DNA of 22,341 bases from an uncultured Bacteroidales bacterium. GTDB lineage: Bacteria > Bacteroidota > Bacteroidia > Bacteroidales > UBA932. The first letter of the stretch is position 1; every line of letters starts with the position of its first letter. The notes below the pieces were generated by a model, which was not told the origin of the DNA, did no database searches, and saw only the letters and a list, made by a program, of their open reading frames with translations. Of this stretch, positions 8,245-15,546 are shown one piece after another. The stretch is from positions 1-22,341 of the forward strand of contig CALCEJ010000119.1 in assembly GCA_937900465.1 (NCBI GenBank), written 5' to 3'. Both the position numbers and the translations under genes were made by a program.

Positions 8245-8859
8245 ATGATATCACAATGGTGGGCAGACCTCAGCCCGTTAATGAAGGTCCTTTGGGGAAT
8301 AACCCTTACGGCTTCCCTCATTTTCATCATACAGTCAATAGCCACCTTCATCGGCGCCGATGCGGGAGACTCCGATTTCGACACTTCCTTCGATACTGAC
8401 ATTGACGGCATAGGCGATTCTTCATTCGAAGGCCACAGCGGAATGAACCTCTACACCTTTCGCAATTTCGTGAACTTCTTCCTCGGTTTCGGGTGGACTT
8501 CTGTCCTGTTGGCGGGAAAAATCTCCTCCACAGGACTTCTGTTCACAATTGCCGCCATTGTCGGTATCGCCCTTGTCGCAGCCGTAATGTACCTTTTCAA
8601 ATGGCTGAGTTCCATGCAGCAGTCCGGAACGATCAACGTCTACAAGTCCGCTGTCGGATGCCAGGGAACCGTATATCTCACAATTCCGGGAGAAAGGCAG
8701 GGGGAAGGCAAGGTCCAGATAACTATCAACAACGCTGTCCGTGAATATTACGCCCAGACGGACGGTGATACCATCAAGACCGGCAAGCCGATCAAGGTAG
8801 TCGAGGTGATAAACGACCATACTCTCCTTGTCGAGGAACTGGTTTCCCTCATCATCTGA
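8245..8859 (+). CDS. NfeD-like OB-fold membrane protein (flotillin partner, YuaF type)
   Basis: A 204-residue membrane protein. Hydrophobic helices lie at about 13-37, 74-91 and 97-120. The first loop is strikingly acidic: residues 42-60 have many Asp (GDSDFDTSFDTDIDGIGDSS). The C-terminal part, about 132-204, has the beta-rich pattern of the NfeD OB domain: AVGCQGTVYLTIPGERQGEGKV, then a second block GKPIKVVEVINDHTLLVEE. No ClpP-like protease domain is present, so it is the short NfeD1b/YuaF type known to sit beside flotillins and shape membrane microdomains. The next gene, 51 nt downstream, is a flotillin, which strongly supports the call. The OB domain is predicted to lie in the cytosol or at the membrane surface. 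Exact topology is inferred. Confidence 0.82.
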   Translation: MISQWWADLSPLMKVLWGITLTASLIFIIQSIATFIGADAGDSDFDTSFDTDIDGIGDSSFEGHSGMNLYTFRNFVNFFLGFGWTSVLLAGKISSTGLLFTIAAIVGIALVAAVMYLFKWLSSMQQSGTINVYKSAVGCQGTVYLTIPGERQGEGKVQITINNAVREYYAQTDGDTIKTGKPIKVVEVINDHTLLVEELVSLII

Positions 8860-8910
8860 TTGACAGAATTCTGATCAATACCGAAAAAAGAACATAATAC
8901 ACCATCAGTT

Positions 8911-10293
8911 ATGGAACTTTATCTGCTACTTGTCATTGTTGCGGTACTCTTTGTCACATTCGCCGCAATCCTGAGGCGCTACAAGCGCTGCCCTTCCGAC
9001 AAGATTCTGGTCATCTATGGAAAGACCGGGAAAAACAAGGAAGGCTCTATCTCGTCCGCCCGATGCATACACGGCGGCGCCAGCTTCGTATGGCCGGTTT
9101 TCCAGAACTATGCATTCCTTGACCTGAAGCCCATCTCCATCGAATGCAATCTCACAAATGCCCTTTCGAAGCAGAACATCCGAGTTGACGTACCATGCCG
9201 GTTCACCGTAGGTATCTCAACCGAACCCGACAGCATGACTAATGCCGCCGAAAGGCTTCTCGGCCTCTCGATCGAGAACATCCAGAACATCGCTACCGAT
9301 ATCCTTTTCGGTCAGCTGCGTCTTGTCATCGCCACGATGGACATCGAGGAAATCAACTCCGACCGTGACAAGTTCCTTGCAAGCGTCAGCGCAAACGTCG
9401 AGGCGGAACTCCGCAAGATAGGCCTCAAGCTTATCAACGTCAACGTCACCGATATCCGCGACGAATCCGGCTATATCGAGGCCCTTGGTAAGGAAGCCGC
9501 CGCGAAGGCTATCAACGATGCAAAGAAGAGCGTCGCTGAGCAGAACCGTTACGGTGAGACCGGAAAGGCCAATGCTGACAAGGATACCCGTGTGAACGTC
9601 GCCGCAGCGGATGCTGACGCCGTCAAGGGTGAGAACAACGCAAAGATTGAAATCGCAAACTCCGACGCTCTCCGCCGCCAGAAGACTGCTGAGGCTGACC
9701 GTCTTGCCGTTGCGGCAGAAAAGGTCCAGGCCGCGAAGGCGCTCGAGGAAGCATACCAGAGCGAACGCGACGCTGAAATGGCCCGTGCTGAGAGGGAGAA
9801 AGCTACCCAGCAGGCAAATATCGTCGTCGCTGCTGAAATCGACAAGCAGAAGAAAATCATCGAGGCCGAGGCTGAGGCTGAGCAGGCCCGCCGCAAGGCA
9901 AAGGGTGAGGCTGACGCCATCTACGCAAAGATGGACGCACAGGCCCGCGGTATCTTCGAGGTCCTCACAAAGCAGGCTGAAGGTTTCCAGCACCTCGTCG
10001 GCGCCGCTGAGGGCGATGCCTCAAAGGCTGTCCTTATGATGATTGCAGACAAGCTCCCCGAACTCGTCAAGACCCAGGTCGAGGCCGTCAAGGGCATCAA
10101 CATCGACAAGGTGACCGTATGGGACGGAGGCTCTTCCGTAAACGGAAAGACTGCGACTTCCAACTTCATCTCCGGTATGATGCAGTCCGTACCTCCGCTC
10201 CAGGATTTGTTCAAGATGGCAGGAATGGACCTTCCTTCATATCTGAAGGGCCAGACCGCAGCCGATAACCAAGAAGCACAGGCGAAGGAGTAA
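8911..10293 (+). CDS. Flotillin family (SPFH/PHB) scaffold protein
   Basis: A 460-residue flotillin, a membrane-anchored oligomer-forming scaffold of functional membrane microdomains. An N-terminal hydrophobic anchor (4-22) is followed by the SPFH/PHB domain (about 28-190), with flotillin-type segments CIHGGASFVWPVFQ (52-65) and KQNIRVDVPCRFTVGI (87-102). Then comes a long Ala/Glu-rich coiled coil from about 190 to 350, including EAEAEAEQARRKAKGEADA. The C-terminal tail, with KVTVWDGG and a Gly/Ser-rich run, is typical of YqiK/FloT-like proteins. Length is normal. It is in one operon with the NfeD-like gene upstream and an HTH gene that begins 6 nt after its stop. Its clients in this organism are unknown; the M16 protease encoded downstream is one candidate. 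Confidence 0.95.
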   Translation: MELYLLLVIVAVLFVTFAAILRRYKRCPSDKILVIYGKTGKNKEGSISSARCIHGGASFVWPVFQNYAFLDLKPISIECNLTNALSKQNIRVDVPCRFTVGISTEPDSMTNAAERLLGLSIENIQNIATDILFGQLRLVIATMDIEEINSDRDKFLASVSANVEAELRKIGLKLINVNVTDIRDESGYIEALGKEAAAKAINDAKKSVAEQNRYGETGKANADKDTRVNVAAADADAVKGENNAKIEIANSDALRRQKTAEADRLAVAAEKVQAAKALEEAYQSERDAEMARAEREKATQQANIVVAAEIDKQKKIIEAEAEAEQARRKAKGEADAIYAKMDAQARGIFEVLTKQAEGFQHLVGAAEGDASKAVLMMIADKLPELVKTQVEAVKGINIDKVTVWDGGSSVNGKTATSNFISGMMQSVPPLQDLFKMAGMDLPSYLKGQTAADNQEAQAKE

Positions 10294-10299
10294 CCCGTT

Positions 10300-10518
10300 A
10301 TGGCTATAGTTATAAATGTAGACGTGATGCTGGCCCGAAGGAAGATGTCTTCCCTCGAGTTGGCATCCAAAATAGGGATAACCCCGGCAAACCTCTCCAT
10401 CCTCAAGTGCGGGAAGGCCAAGGCTCTGAGACTCACGACCCTTGACGCCCTGTGCAAGGCTCTGGACTGTACGCCCGGTGACATCCTCGAATACGTACCC
10501 GACAATGAGAAAGTTTAA
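10300..10518 (+). CDS. Small Cro/CI-type HTH regulator (YozG-like, HTH_26)
   Basis: A 72-residue DNA-binding protein made of one helix-turn-helix domain. It begins with a hydrophobic strand (IVINVDVMLA), followed by the helices ELASKIGITPANLSILKCGK (20-39) and TTLDALCKALDCTPGDILEY (46-65). This is the pattern of the YozG-like xenobiotic-response-element regulators, in which the residues around NLSILK are highly conserved. In the genomes I know, such genes usually sit next to a DUF2975 membrane protein; none is present here. It begins 6 nt after the flotillin stop, and its last 14 nt overlap the start of the M16 gene, so translation is probably coupled. It may control its own operon; no operator could be assigned. 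Confidence 0.9.
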   Translation: MAIVINVDVMLARRKMSSLELASKIGITPANLSILKCGKAKALRLTTLDALCKALDCTPGDILEYVPDNEKV

Positions 10519-13402
10519 ATTTATCCTCGCGGCGGCCGCCCTTGCGGTCCTTGCCGCTGCTGGCTGCCGTCCGTACGAAAGTGTGGGCGGAGACCCCCTG
10601 AAAGCCAGGATCTATACCCTTGACAACGGTCTGAAGGTGTATCTGACCGTAAACAAGGACGAACCCCGTATCCAGACTTACATCGCAGTCCGTTCCGGCG
10701 GAAAGAATGACCCCGCAGACAACACCGGCCTGGCCCATTACCTCGAGCATATGATGTTCAAGGGGACGGAGCAGTTCGGAACCCAGGATTACGAGGCGGA
10801 AAAGCCCCTTCTCGAGCAAATCGACAACCTGTTCGAGGAGTACAGGACGATTACGGACCCCGTGGAGAGGCTTGCCTTCTACCACAGGATCGACTCCGTC
10901 AGCTACGAAGCCTCGAAGCTTGCGATCCCCAATGAGTACGACAAGCTTATGTCCATAATCGGAGCCTCCGGCACCAACGCCTATACCTCCAACGACGTTA
11001 CCTGCTATGTGGACGAGATTCCTTCGAACCAGATTGACAACTGGGCGAAAATCGCTGCGGACCGCTTTATGAACTGCGTATTCCGCGGATTCCACACTGA
11101 GCTGGAAGCTGTTTATGAGGAGAAGAATATGGGCCTCAGTTCCGACAGCGAGAAGATGTTCGACGCCCTTGATTCGATGCTCTTCGTGAACCATCCTTAC
11201 GGCACCCAGACCGTGATTGGTACGCAGGAGCACCTCAAGAATCCTTCCCTGAAGGCGATCCGCTATCAGAAGGATACGTATTATGTCCCCAACAATGTTG
11301 CTGTCTGTATGTCCGGAGACTTCAACCCCGACGAGGTCATAAAGATTATCCGCAAGTACTTCGGACAGTGGAAACCCAACCCGGACCTTCCTGAATTCAC
11401 ATTCGAACCCGAAGAGCCCATCACAACCCCCAAGGTCAAGGATGTCTATGGACCTGAGGCTGAGTATATCGCCCTTGCGTGGAGGACTCCCGGAGCCTCT
11501 TCCAAGGAAAGTGACCTTTCGCAGATTGTCTGCTCCGTCCTGACTAACGGAATGGCCGGTCTTATCGACCTTGACGTCATCCAGAAGCAGGCGGTTCTCG
11601 ACGCCGGAGGTTTCGCATATGACCGTACGGACTATGGAATGTTCCTTCTGGAGGCCTTCCCCAAGGAGGGACAGTCCCTCGAAGAGGTTCGTGACATCAT
11701 CCTTGCGGAGGTTGCAAAACTCCGGGACGGAGACTTCCCCGAGGAGCTCGTAACCGCTTCCGTCAACAACTACAAACTCAGGGAGATGAGCTCCCTCGAG
11801 CGCAACAGGTCCAGGGCTGACAAGTTCGTTGACAGTTTCATCAACGGGACATCCTGGAAGGATGAGGTCGGAAAGATAGGGCGGATTGAAAAAGCGACGA
11901 AGGAAGATATCGTGAAATGGGCGAATGAGTATCTCCGCCCCGAGAGCTATGCCATCGTGTACAAGCATATCGGCGTTGATACTTCCATCAAGAAAATCGA
12001 CGCACCGAAGATCACCCCCATCGTCACGAACCGTGACAAGCAGAGCGAATTCCTGAAGGCAATCGCCGCTTCGGAGGTTGCTGAGATTGAGCCTGTATTC
12101 GTGGACTTCTCGAAGGATCTTACGATTGAACCCTATGAGGGGACGGAAATCCTTTACAAGAAGAACGAAAAGAACGACATCGGCACCCTGACGCTCCGCT
12201 TCGACCGCGGTACTGACAATGATCCGATGCTGGAGCTCGCCTCATCCTATATCGACTATCTTGGAACGGAGGAACTCTCAGCGGAGGATATCGCTTCGAA
12301 GATGTACTCGCTTGCCTGCCACTTCTCCTTCAGGGTCGGCGGCAACACAACGGACATCTCCGTAACCGGACTTGATGAGAACCTCCCCGAGGCGCTCTCG
12401 ATGCTAGAGTCCCTCGTTCTCGAAGCAAAGGCCGATGATGCTGTCCTCGAGACCCTCAAGGCCGATATCATCCGCTCCCGCGCAGACTCCAAGCTCAACC
12501 AGAGGGCCTGCAGCGGCGCTCTCCAGAGCTATCTTATCTATGGGCCCGAGTATATCAAGAACGGAACCCTCTCGACGGAAAAGCTTATCGCCGCAACTTC
12601 CGACGAGGTTTTAGGAACGCTCCGTGACCTCTACGGATGCAAGCACAGGATCCTCTACTATGGGTCTTCATCCCTTTCAAAGGTCAAGGGGACCCTCGCC
12701 GCTTCCCATAAGATTTCCCCGGACGCTCCCGCCCTCCGGAAAACTTATCCAGTCAAGCAGTTCACTCCTTCCACTGAGGTCCTTGTCGTCGATTACAACG
12801 CACCCCAGTTCAACTATGTCCAGTATTCTGACAGGGGAGAGTCCTTCGATATCGCGGAGGCTGCAAAGATCGCCCTCTTCAACGAATACTACGGAGGCAG
12901 TATGAATTCGATAGTATTCCAGGAGATGAGAGAGTCAAGGGCCCTTGCCTATGGAGCCGGCGCCTGGCTCAGCGAGCCTTACTACGCTGCTGACACCTAT
13001 TCCTTCAGGGCCTATATCGCCTCCCAGAATGACAAGCTCAGGAAGGCTGTCGAAGGCTTCGACGAAATCATCGAGGACCTCCCGGAGGCTGAGGAGAACC
13101 TCCAGATTGCAAAGTCAGCGATCCTGTCGAGGCTCCGCACCCAGCGTACTATCGGAATCTCCGTCCTTTACAGCTACCTGAGCGCCCGTGAGCTTGGACT
13201 TGACTATCCCAAGGACAAGGCTGTCTACGAAGGCGTCGGGGCTCTTGGAATGGAAGACCTCCTGAAGACCCACGAGGAATGGGTCAAGGGACGTACCTAT
13301 CATTATTCGATACTTGGACGTACCTCTGACCTGGATATGCCTTTCCTCAGGACTCTCGGTCCCGTCCGTATGGTCTCCCTTGAAGAGATATTCGGGTATT
13401 AG
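10505..13402 (+). CDS. M16 (pitrilysin/insulinase) family zinc protease, lipoprotein
   Basis: A 965-residue M16 peptidase with a lipoprotein signal ending in the lipobox LAAAGC (C21), so it is probably anchored facing the periplasm. The inverted zinc motif HYLEH is at 78-82 (H78, E81, H82). The downstream glutamates are E199 and E206 in ELEAVYEE, spaced by seven as in pitrilysin. The stretch between the two motifs is about 50 residues longer than in pitrilysin and holds a helical insertion (about 95-150) that I recall from other Bacteroidota members. The C-terminal half is a second, apparently non-catalytic M16 domain. The ATG at 10505 gives the signal peptide and overlaps the HTH gene by 14 nt; an upstream in-frame start would destroy the signal. 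The stop is 2 nt from that of pbpC. Substrates are unknown. Confidence 0.93.
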   Translation: MRKFKFILAAAALAVLAAAGCRPYESVGGDPLKARIYTLDNGLKVYLTVNKDEPRIQTYIAVRSGGKNDPADNTGLAHYLEHMMFKGTEQFGTQDYEAEKPLLEQIDNLFEEYRTITDPVERLAFYHRIDSVSYEASKLAIPNEYDKLMSIIGASGTNAYTSNDVTCYVDEIPSNQIDNWAKIAADRFMNCVFRGFHTELEAVYEEKNMGLSSDSEKMFDALDSMLFVNHPYGTQTVIGTQEHLKNPSLKAIRYQKDTYYVPNNVAVCMSGDFNPDEVIKIIRKYFGQWKPNPDLPEFTFEPEEPITTPKVKDVYGPEAEYIALAWRTPGASSKESDLSQIVCSVLTNGMAGLIDLDVIQKQAVLDAGGFAYDRTDYGMFLLEAFPKEGQSLEEVRDIILAEVAKLRDGDFPEELVTASVNNYKLREMSSLERNRSRADKFVDSFINGTSWKDEVGKIGRIEKATKEDIVKWANEYLRPESYAIVYKHIGVDTSIKKIDAPKITPIVTNRDKQSEFLKAIAASEVAEIEPVFVDFSKDLTIEPYEGTEILYKKNEKNDIGTLTLRFDRGTDNDPMLELASSYIDYLGTEELSAEDIASKMYSLACHFSFRVGGNTTDISVTGLDENLPEALSMLESLVLEAKADDAVLETLKADIIRSRADSKLNQRACSGALQSYLIYGPEYIKNGTLSTEKLIAATSDEVLGTLRDLYGCKHRILYYGSSSLSKVKGTLAASHKISPDAPALRKTYPVKQFTPSTEVLVVDYNAPQFNYVQYSDRGESFDIAEAAKIALFNEYYGGSMNSIVFQEMRESRALAYGAGAWLSEPYYAADTYSFRAYIASQNDKLRKAVEGFDEIIEDLPEAEENLQIAKSAILSRLRTQRTIGISVLYSYLSARELGLDYPKDKAVYEGVGALGMEDLLKTHEEWVKGRTYHYSILGRTSDLDMPFLRTLGPVRMVSLEEIFGY

Positions 13403-13404
13403 GA

Positions 13405-15546
13405 TTACTCTCCGACAGTAAAACTTACGGAAACACTTGCACCGTCACCGTCAACAGCGGTGACGGTGTGTTTTCCGGGGGAGGGTGCGAGGCGGATTTC
13501 GTGAATGAAACGTGTTTCCCCGACGTAAGACTGGTCAAGATGCCACCATACTGTTGCTCCGGGGCGTCTGTGGGCAAGGCGGAAGACCGCGCCTTCGACT
13601 GAGCCTCCAAGCTGGCGTGGAAGGAAAACCGTAGTCCCTGGGGCGGGATAGATGAATTCCATTACTGCGCCTTGCCGCGAGGAAGCGCCCCTGTACTCCG
13701 GGTGATGGGGCTTGTAGTACCATTCCATTGCGGGAGTAAGCGTGAATTCCCCTCCGTCGTGATATGGGCAGGTATCGGCCTCCCGGGCGGCTTTCGGGAG
13801 GAAAAGGCTTTCAGCGTCCGGACATTCGGGCCCTGCCGGGAATCCGGAATCCGGACATACTTCCACATAGACACCTTCTCCCTCCGGATACTCGGGGAAC
13901 CACAGCTTCGCCTCCGGAAGAAGGTTAAGGATATCGAACAGCACCGGACCGGCCGCACGGGCCCCCGTAAGTCCCGGCACCCCGTGCCCGTCAGCATTTC
14001 CGGCCCATACCCCTATCGTATATCGCGGAGTCATCCCTACGGCCCAGGCATCCCTGAACCCATAGCTGGTCCCGGTCTTCCAGGCCGCCTTTCTCACGGA
14101 GCGGATAAGTCGCCAGTCGAGCTGGTCCGGACGGTTGACTTCCTCAAGGGCGTGGAGGGTATACCACCTTGCGACAGGGTCTTTTATCGGAGACGTTCCC
14201 CTCACGAAGTCGCTGTAGGCCTTTGTTACCTCGTCAAGCCGCGCCTCTCCGCCTCCGAGAATCAGTGAGAGCCCATAGTGCGAGGCCCCGCGCGTAAACG
14301 TACTCATTCCGCACTCCCCGAGGAGCGAATGGAATTTCTCGATACCGTAGTTTCTCAGAAGGAAGACGGACGGGACGTTAAGCGAACGGGCGAGGGCTTC
14401 GTCCGCGTGGACCGCCCCGTAGAACTGGCGGTCGAAATTCTCCGGAGCGAAACCTCCGAGATTAACCGGGACGTCAGGAAGAAGAGTCCGTGGAAGAATA
14501 GTTCCCGCTTCGAGTGCAGCAGCGTACAGGAAGGGTTTCAGGATACTTCCGGTGCTTCTTGGAGACGCCGCGATATCTACATCCATCCCGGGACGCTTCC
14601 TTTCCCCGTCAGCATTCCCGACATAGGCGACAATCTCCCCGTTCTCATTGTCCATTACGACAACGGCAAGGTCCGCAATCCCTTCCAGGGCCATTTCCCT
14701 CGACCGCCGGGATGCGCTTTCCTCAATCGCTTTCTGGAACGGATAGACTATACCGGTTCGGGTTCTTTTCCCCTTCGGGCAGCGCTCTACATAGTGGGAG
14801 GCAAGCGATGGCAGCGGAAGAGGGGCTCCCGGAAGCGGCTCTTCCACTGCGGATCCGTATGTGTCCATATCAATGTCTCCGTGCTCGAGCAGCCTCTCCA
14901 GAAGGCGGTTCCGCTTCAGGAGAAGATCGTCCCTGTTCTTTCCCGGGTGCATCGAGGAGGGGGAGTTCGGAAGGACGGCAAGAGTCGCCGCCTCCGCCCA
15001 CGTCAGATTCTCCGCACTGGCCCCGAAGTATCTCCACGAAGCGGCTTCAAGGCCCACGACATTGCCCCCGAACGGGGCGTGGGCGGCATAGAGGGCAAGG
15101 ATTTCGTCCTTGGATAAGCGTAGCTCCAGACGGGTGGCAAGGACCGCTTCGATTATCTTCTGATAGAGAGTCCTCCTTTCCTTTCCCCTTGAAAGGCGGA
15201 TGACCTGCATCGTAATGGTACTTCCGCCGCTTACGACGTGGCCGGCCCTGATATTGTCACGGACAGAACGGAAGATTGCGAGGGGATCCACTCCGGGATG
15301 ATAGCGGAAATGCCTGTCCTCGAACTGGATAAGGGCCCTCTTGTAGCGGTCCGGTACGGTGTCGGAGGGAGGGAAGCGCCACTGCTGGTCATCAGCGATT
15401 CTGGCGCCGAGGAGTTCTCCCTCCGCGCTTTCAACGACGGTAGAATACGGTACGTTTTTAAAGAGGTCCCGCGGCAGGCATATGAGCCACAGCCCCGCGA
15501 GGACCCCTGTTATTATGATCAGAATTGTTCCCTTCCGCCGCTTCAC
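13405..15546 (-). CDS. pbpC: Penicillin-binding protein 1C (bifunctional glycosyltransferase/transpeptidase)
   Basis: A 713-residue class A PBP anchored by an N-terminal helix (7-23) with its catalytic part in the periplasm. The glycosyltransferase domain shows EDRHFRYHPGVD with catalytic Glu76, then GGSTITMQ (107-114). The transpeptidase domain has all three motifs: S334-I-L-K337, S388-L-N390 and K490-T-G492 (KTGTS). The last 90 residues form the beta-rich PBP1C C-terminal domain. It starts with GTG at 15546, sharing GTGA with the stop of the alpha-2-macroglobulin gene, so the pair is translationally coupled. YfhM-PbpC pairs are known from proteobacteria, where the PBP is thought to repair wall while the macroglobulin traps invading proteases. 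All catalytic residues are present, so activity is expected. Confidence 0.95.
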   Translation of the reverse strand: MKRRKGTILIIITGVLAGLWLICLPRDLFKNVPYSTVVESAEGELLGARIADDQQWRFPPSDTVPDRYKRALIQFEDRHFRYHPGVDPLAIFRSVRDNIRAGHVVSGGSTITMQVIRLSRGKERRTLYQKIIEAVLATRLELRLSKDEILALYAAHAPFGGNVVGLEAASWRYFGASAENLTWAEAATLAVLPNSPSSMHPGKNRDDLLLKRNRLLERLLEHGDIDMDTYGSAVEEPLPGAPLPLPSLASHYVERCPKGKRTRTGIVYPFQKAIEESASRRSREMALEGIADLAVVVMDNENGEIVAYVGNADGERKRPGMDVDIAASPRSTGSILKPFLYAAALEAGTILPRTLLPDVPVNLGGFAPENFDRQFYGAVHADEALARSLNVPSVFLLRNYGIEKFHSLLGECGMSTFTRGASHYGLSLILGGGEARLDEVTKAYSDFVRGTSPIKDPVARWYTLHALEEVNRPDQLDWRLIRSVRKAAWKTGTSYGFRDAWAVGMTPRYTIGVWAGNADGHGVPGLTGARAAGPVLFDILNLLPEAKLWFPEYPEGEGVYVEVCPDSGFPAGPECPDAESLFLPKAAREADTCPYHDGGEFTLTPAMEWYYKPHHPEYRGASSRQGAVMEFIYPAPGTTVFLPRQLGGSVEGAVFRLAHRRPGATVWWHLDQSYVGETRFIHEIRLAPSPGKHTVTAVDGDGASVSVSFTVGE
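13440..13475 (+). terminator. Terminator hairpin of the M16 operon, inside the pbpC coding end
   Basis: Perfect arms ACCGTCACCG (13441-13450) and CGGTGACGGT (13458-13467) around a 7-nt loop, extendable by C13440-G13468, followed by GTGTTTT on the + strand. It sits about 40 nt after the M16 stop but is also codons for the last 25 residues of PbpC (HTVTAVDGDG). The T-tract is short, so efficiency is uncertain. Confidence 0.5.

Noticed and set aside
8860..8910. Possible second promoter between the NfeD-like and flotillin genes
   Set aside because: The 51-nt gap has no TAnnTTTG box; co-transcription explains it better.
9700..9930. Repetitive GCTGAGGCTGA-type DNA that could be a tandem repeat
   Set aside because: It encodes the Ala/Glu heptad coiled coil of the flotillin and is normal for that family.
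9217..9993. Antisense frame of 258 codons opposite the flotillin
   Set aside because: Leu/Ser/Asp/Val-rich translation mirrors the Ala/Glu coiled-coil codons of the flotillin; no start signal or promoter.
10433..11968. Long antisense open frame of 511 codons opposite the HTH and M16 genes
   Set aside because: It matches no family I know, has Val/Leu/Gly-heavy shadow composition, and lies over two genes with clear motifs. It is explained by the codon bias of the + strand genes.
14278..15203. Two overlapping + strand frames of 279 and 229 codons over pbpC
   Set aside because: Arg/Pro/Ser-rich low-quality translations; the - strand frame carries all PBP catalytic motifs.
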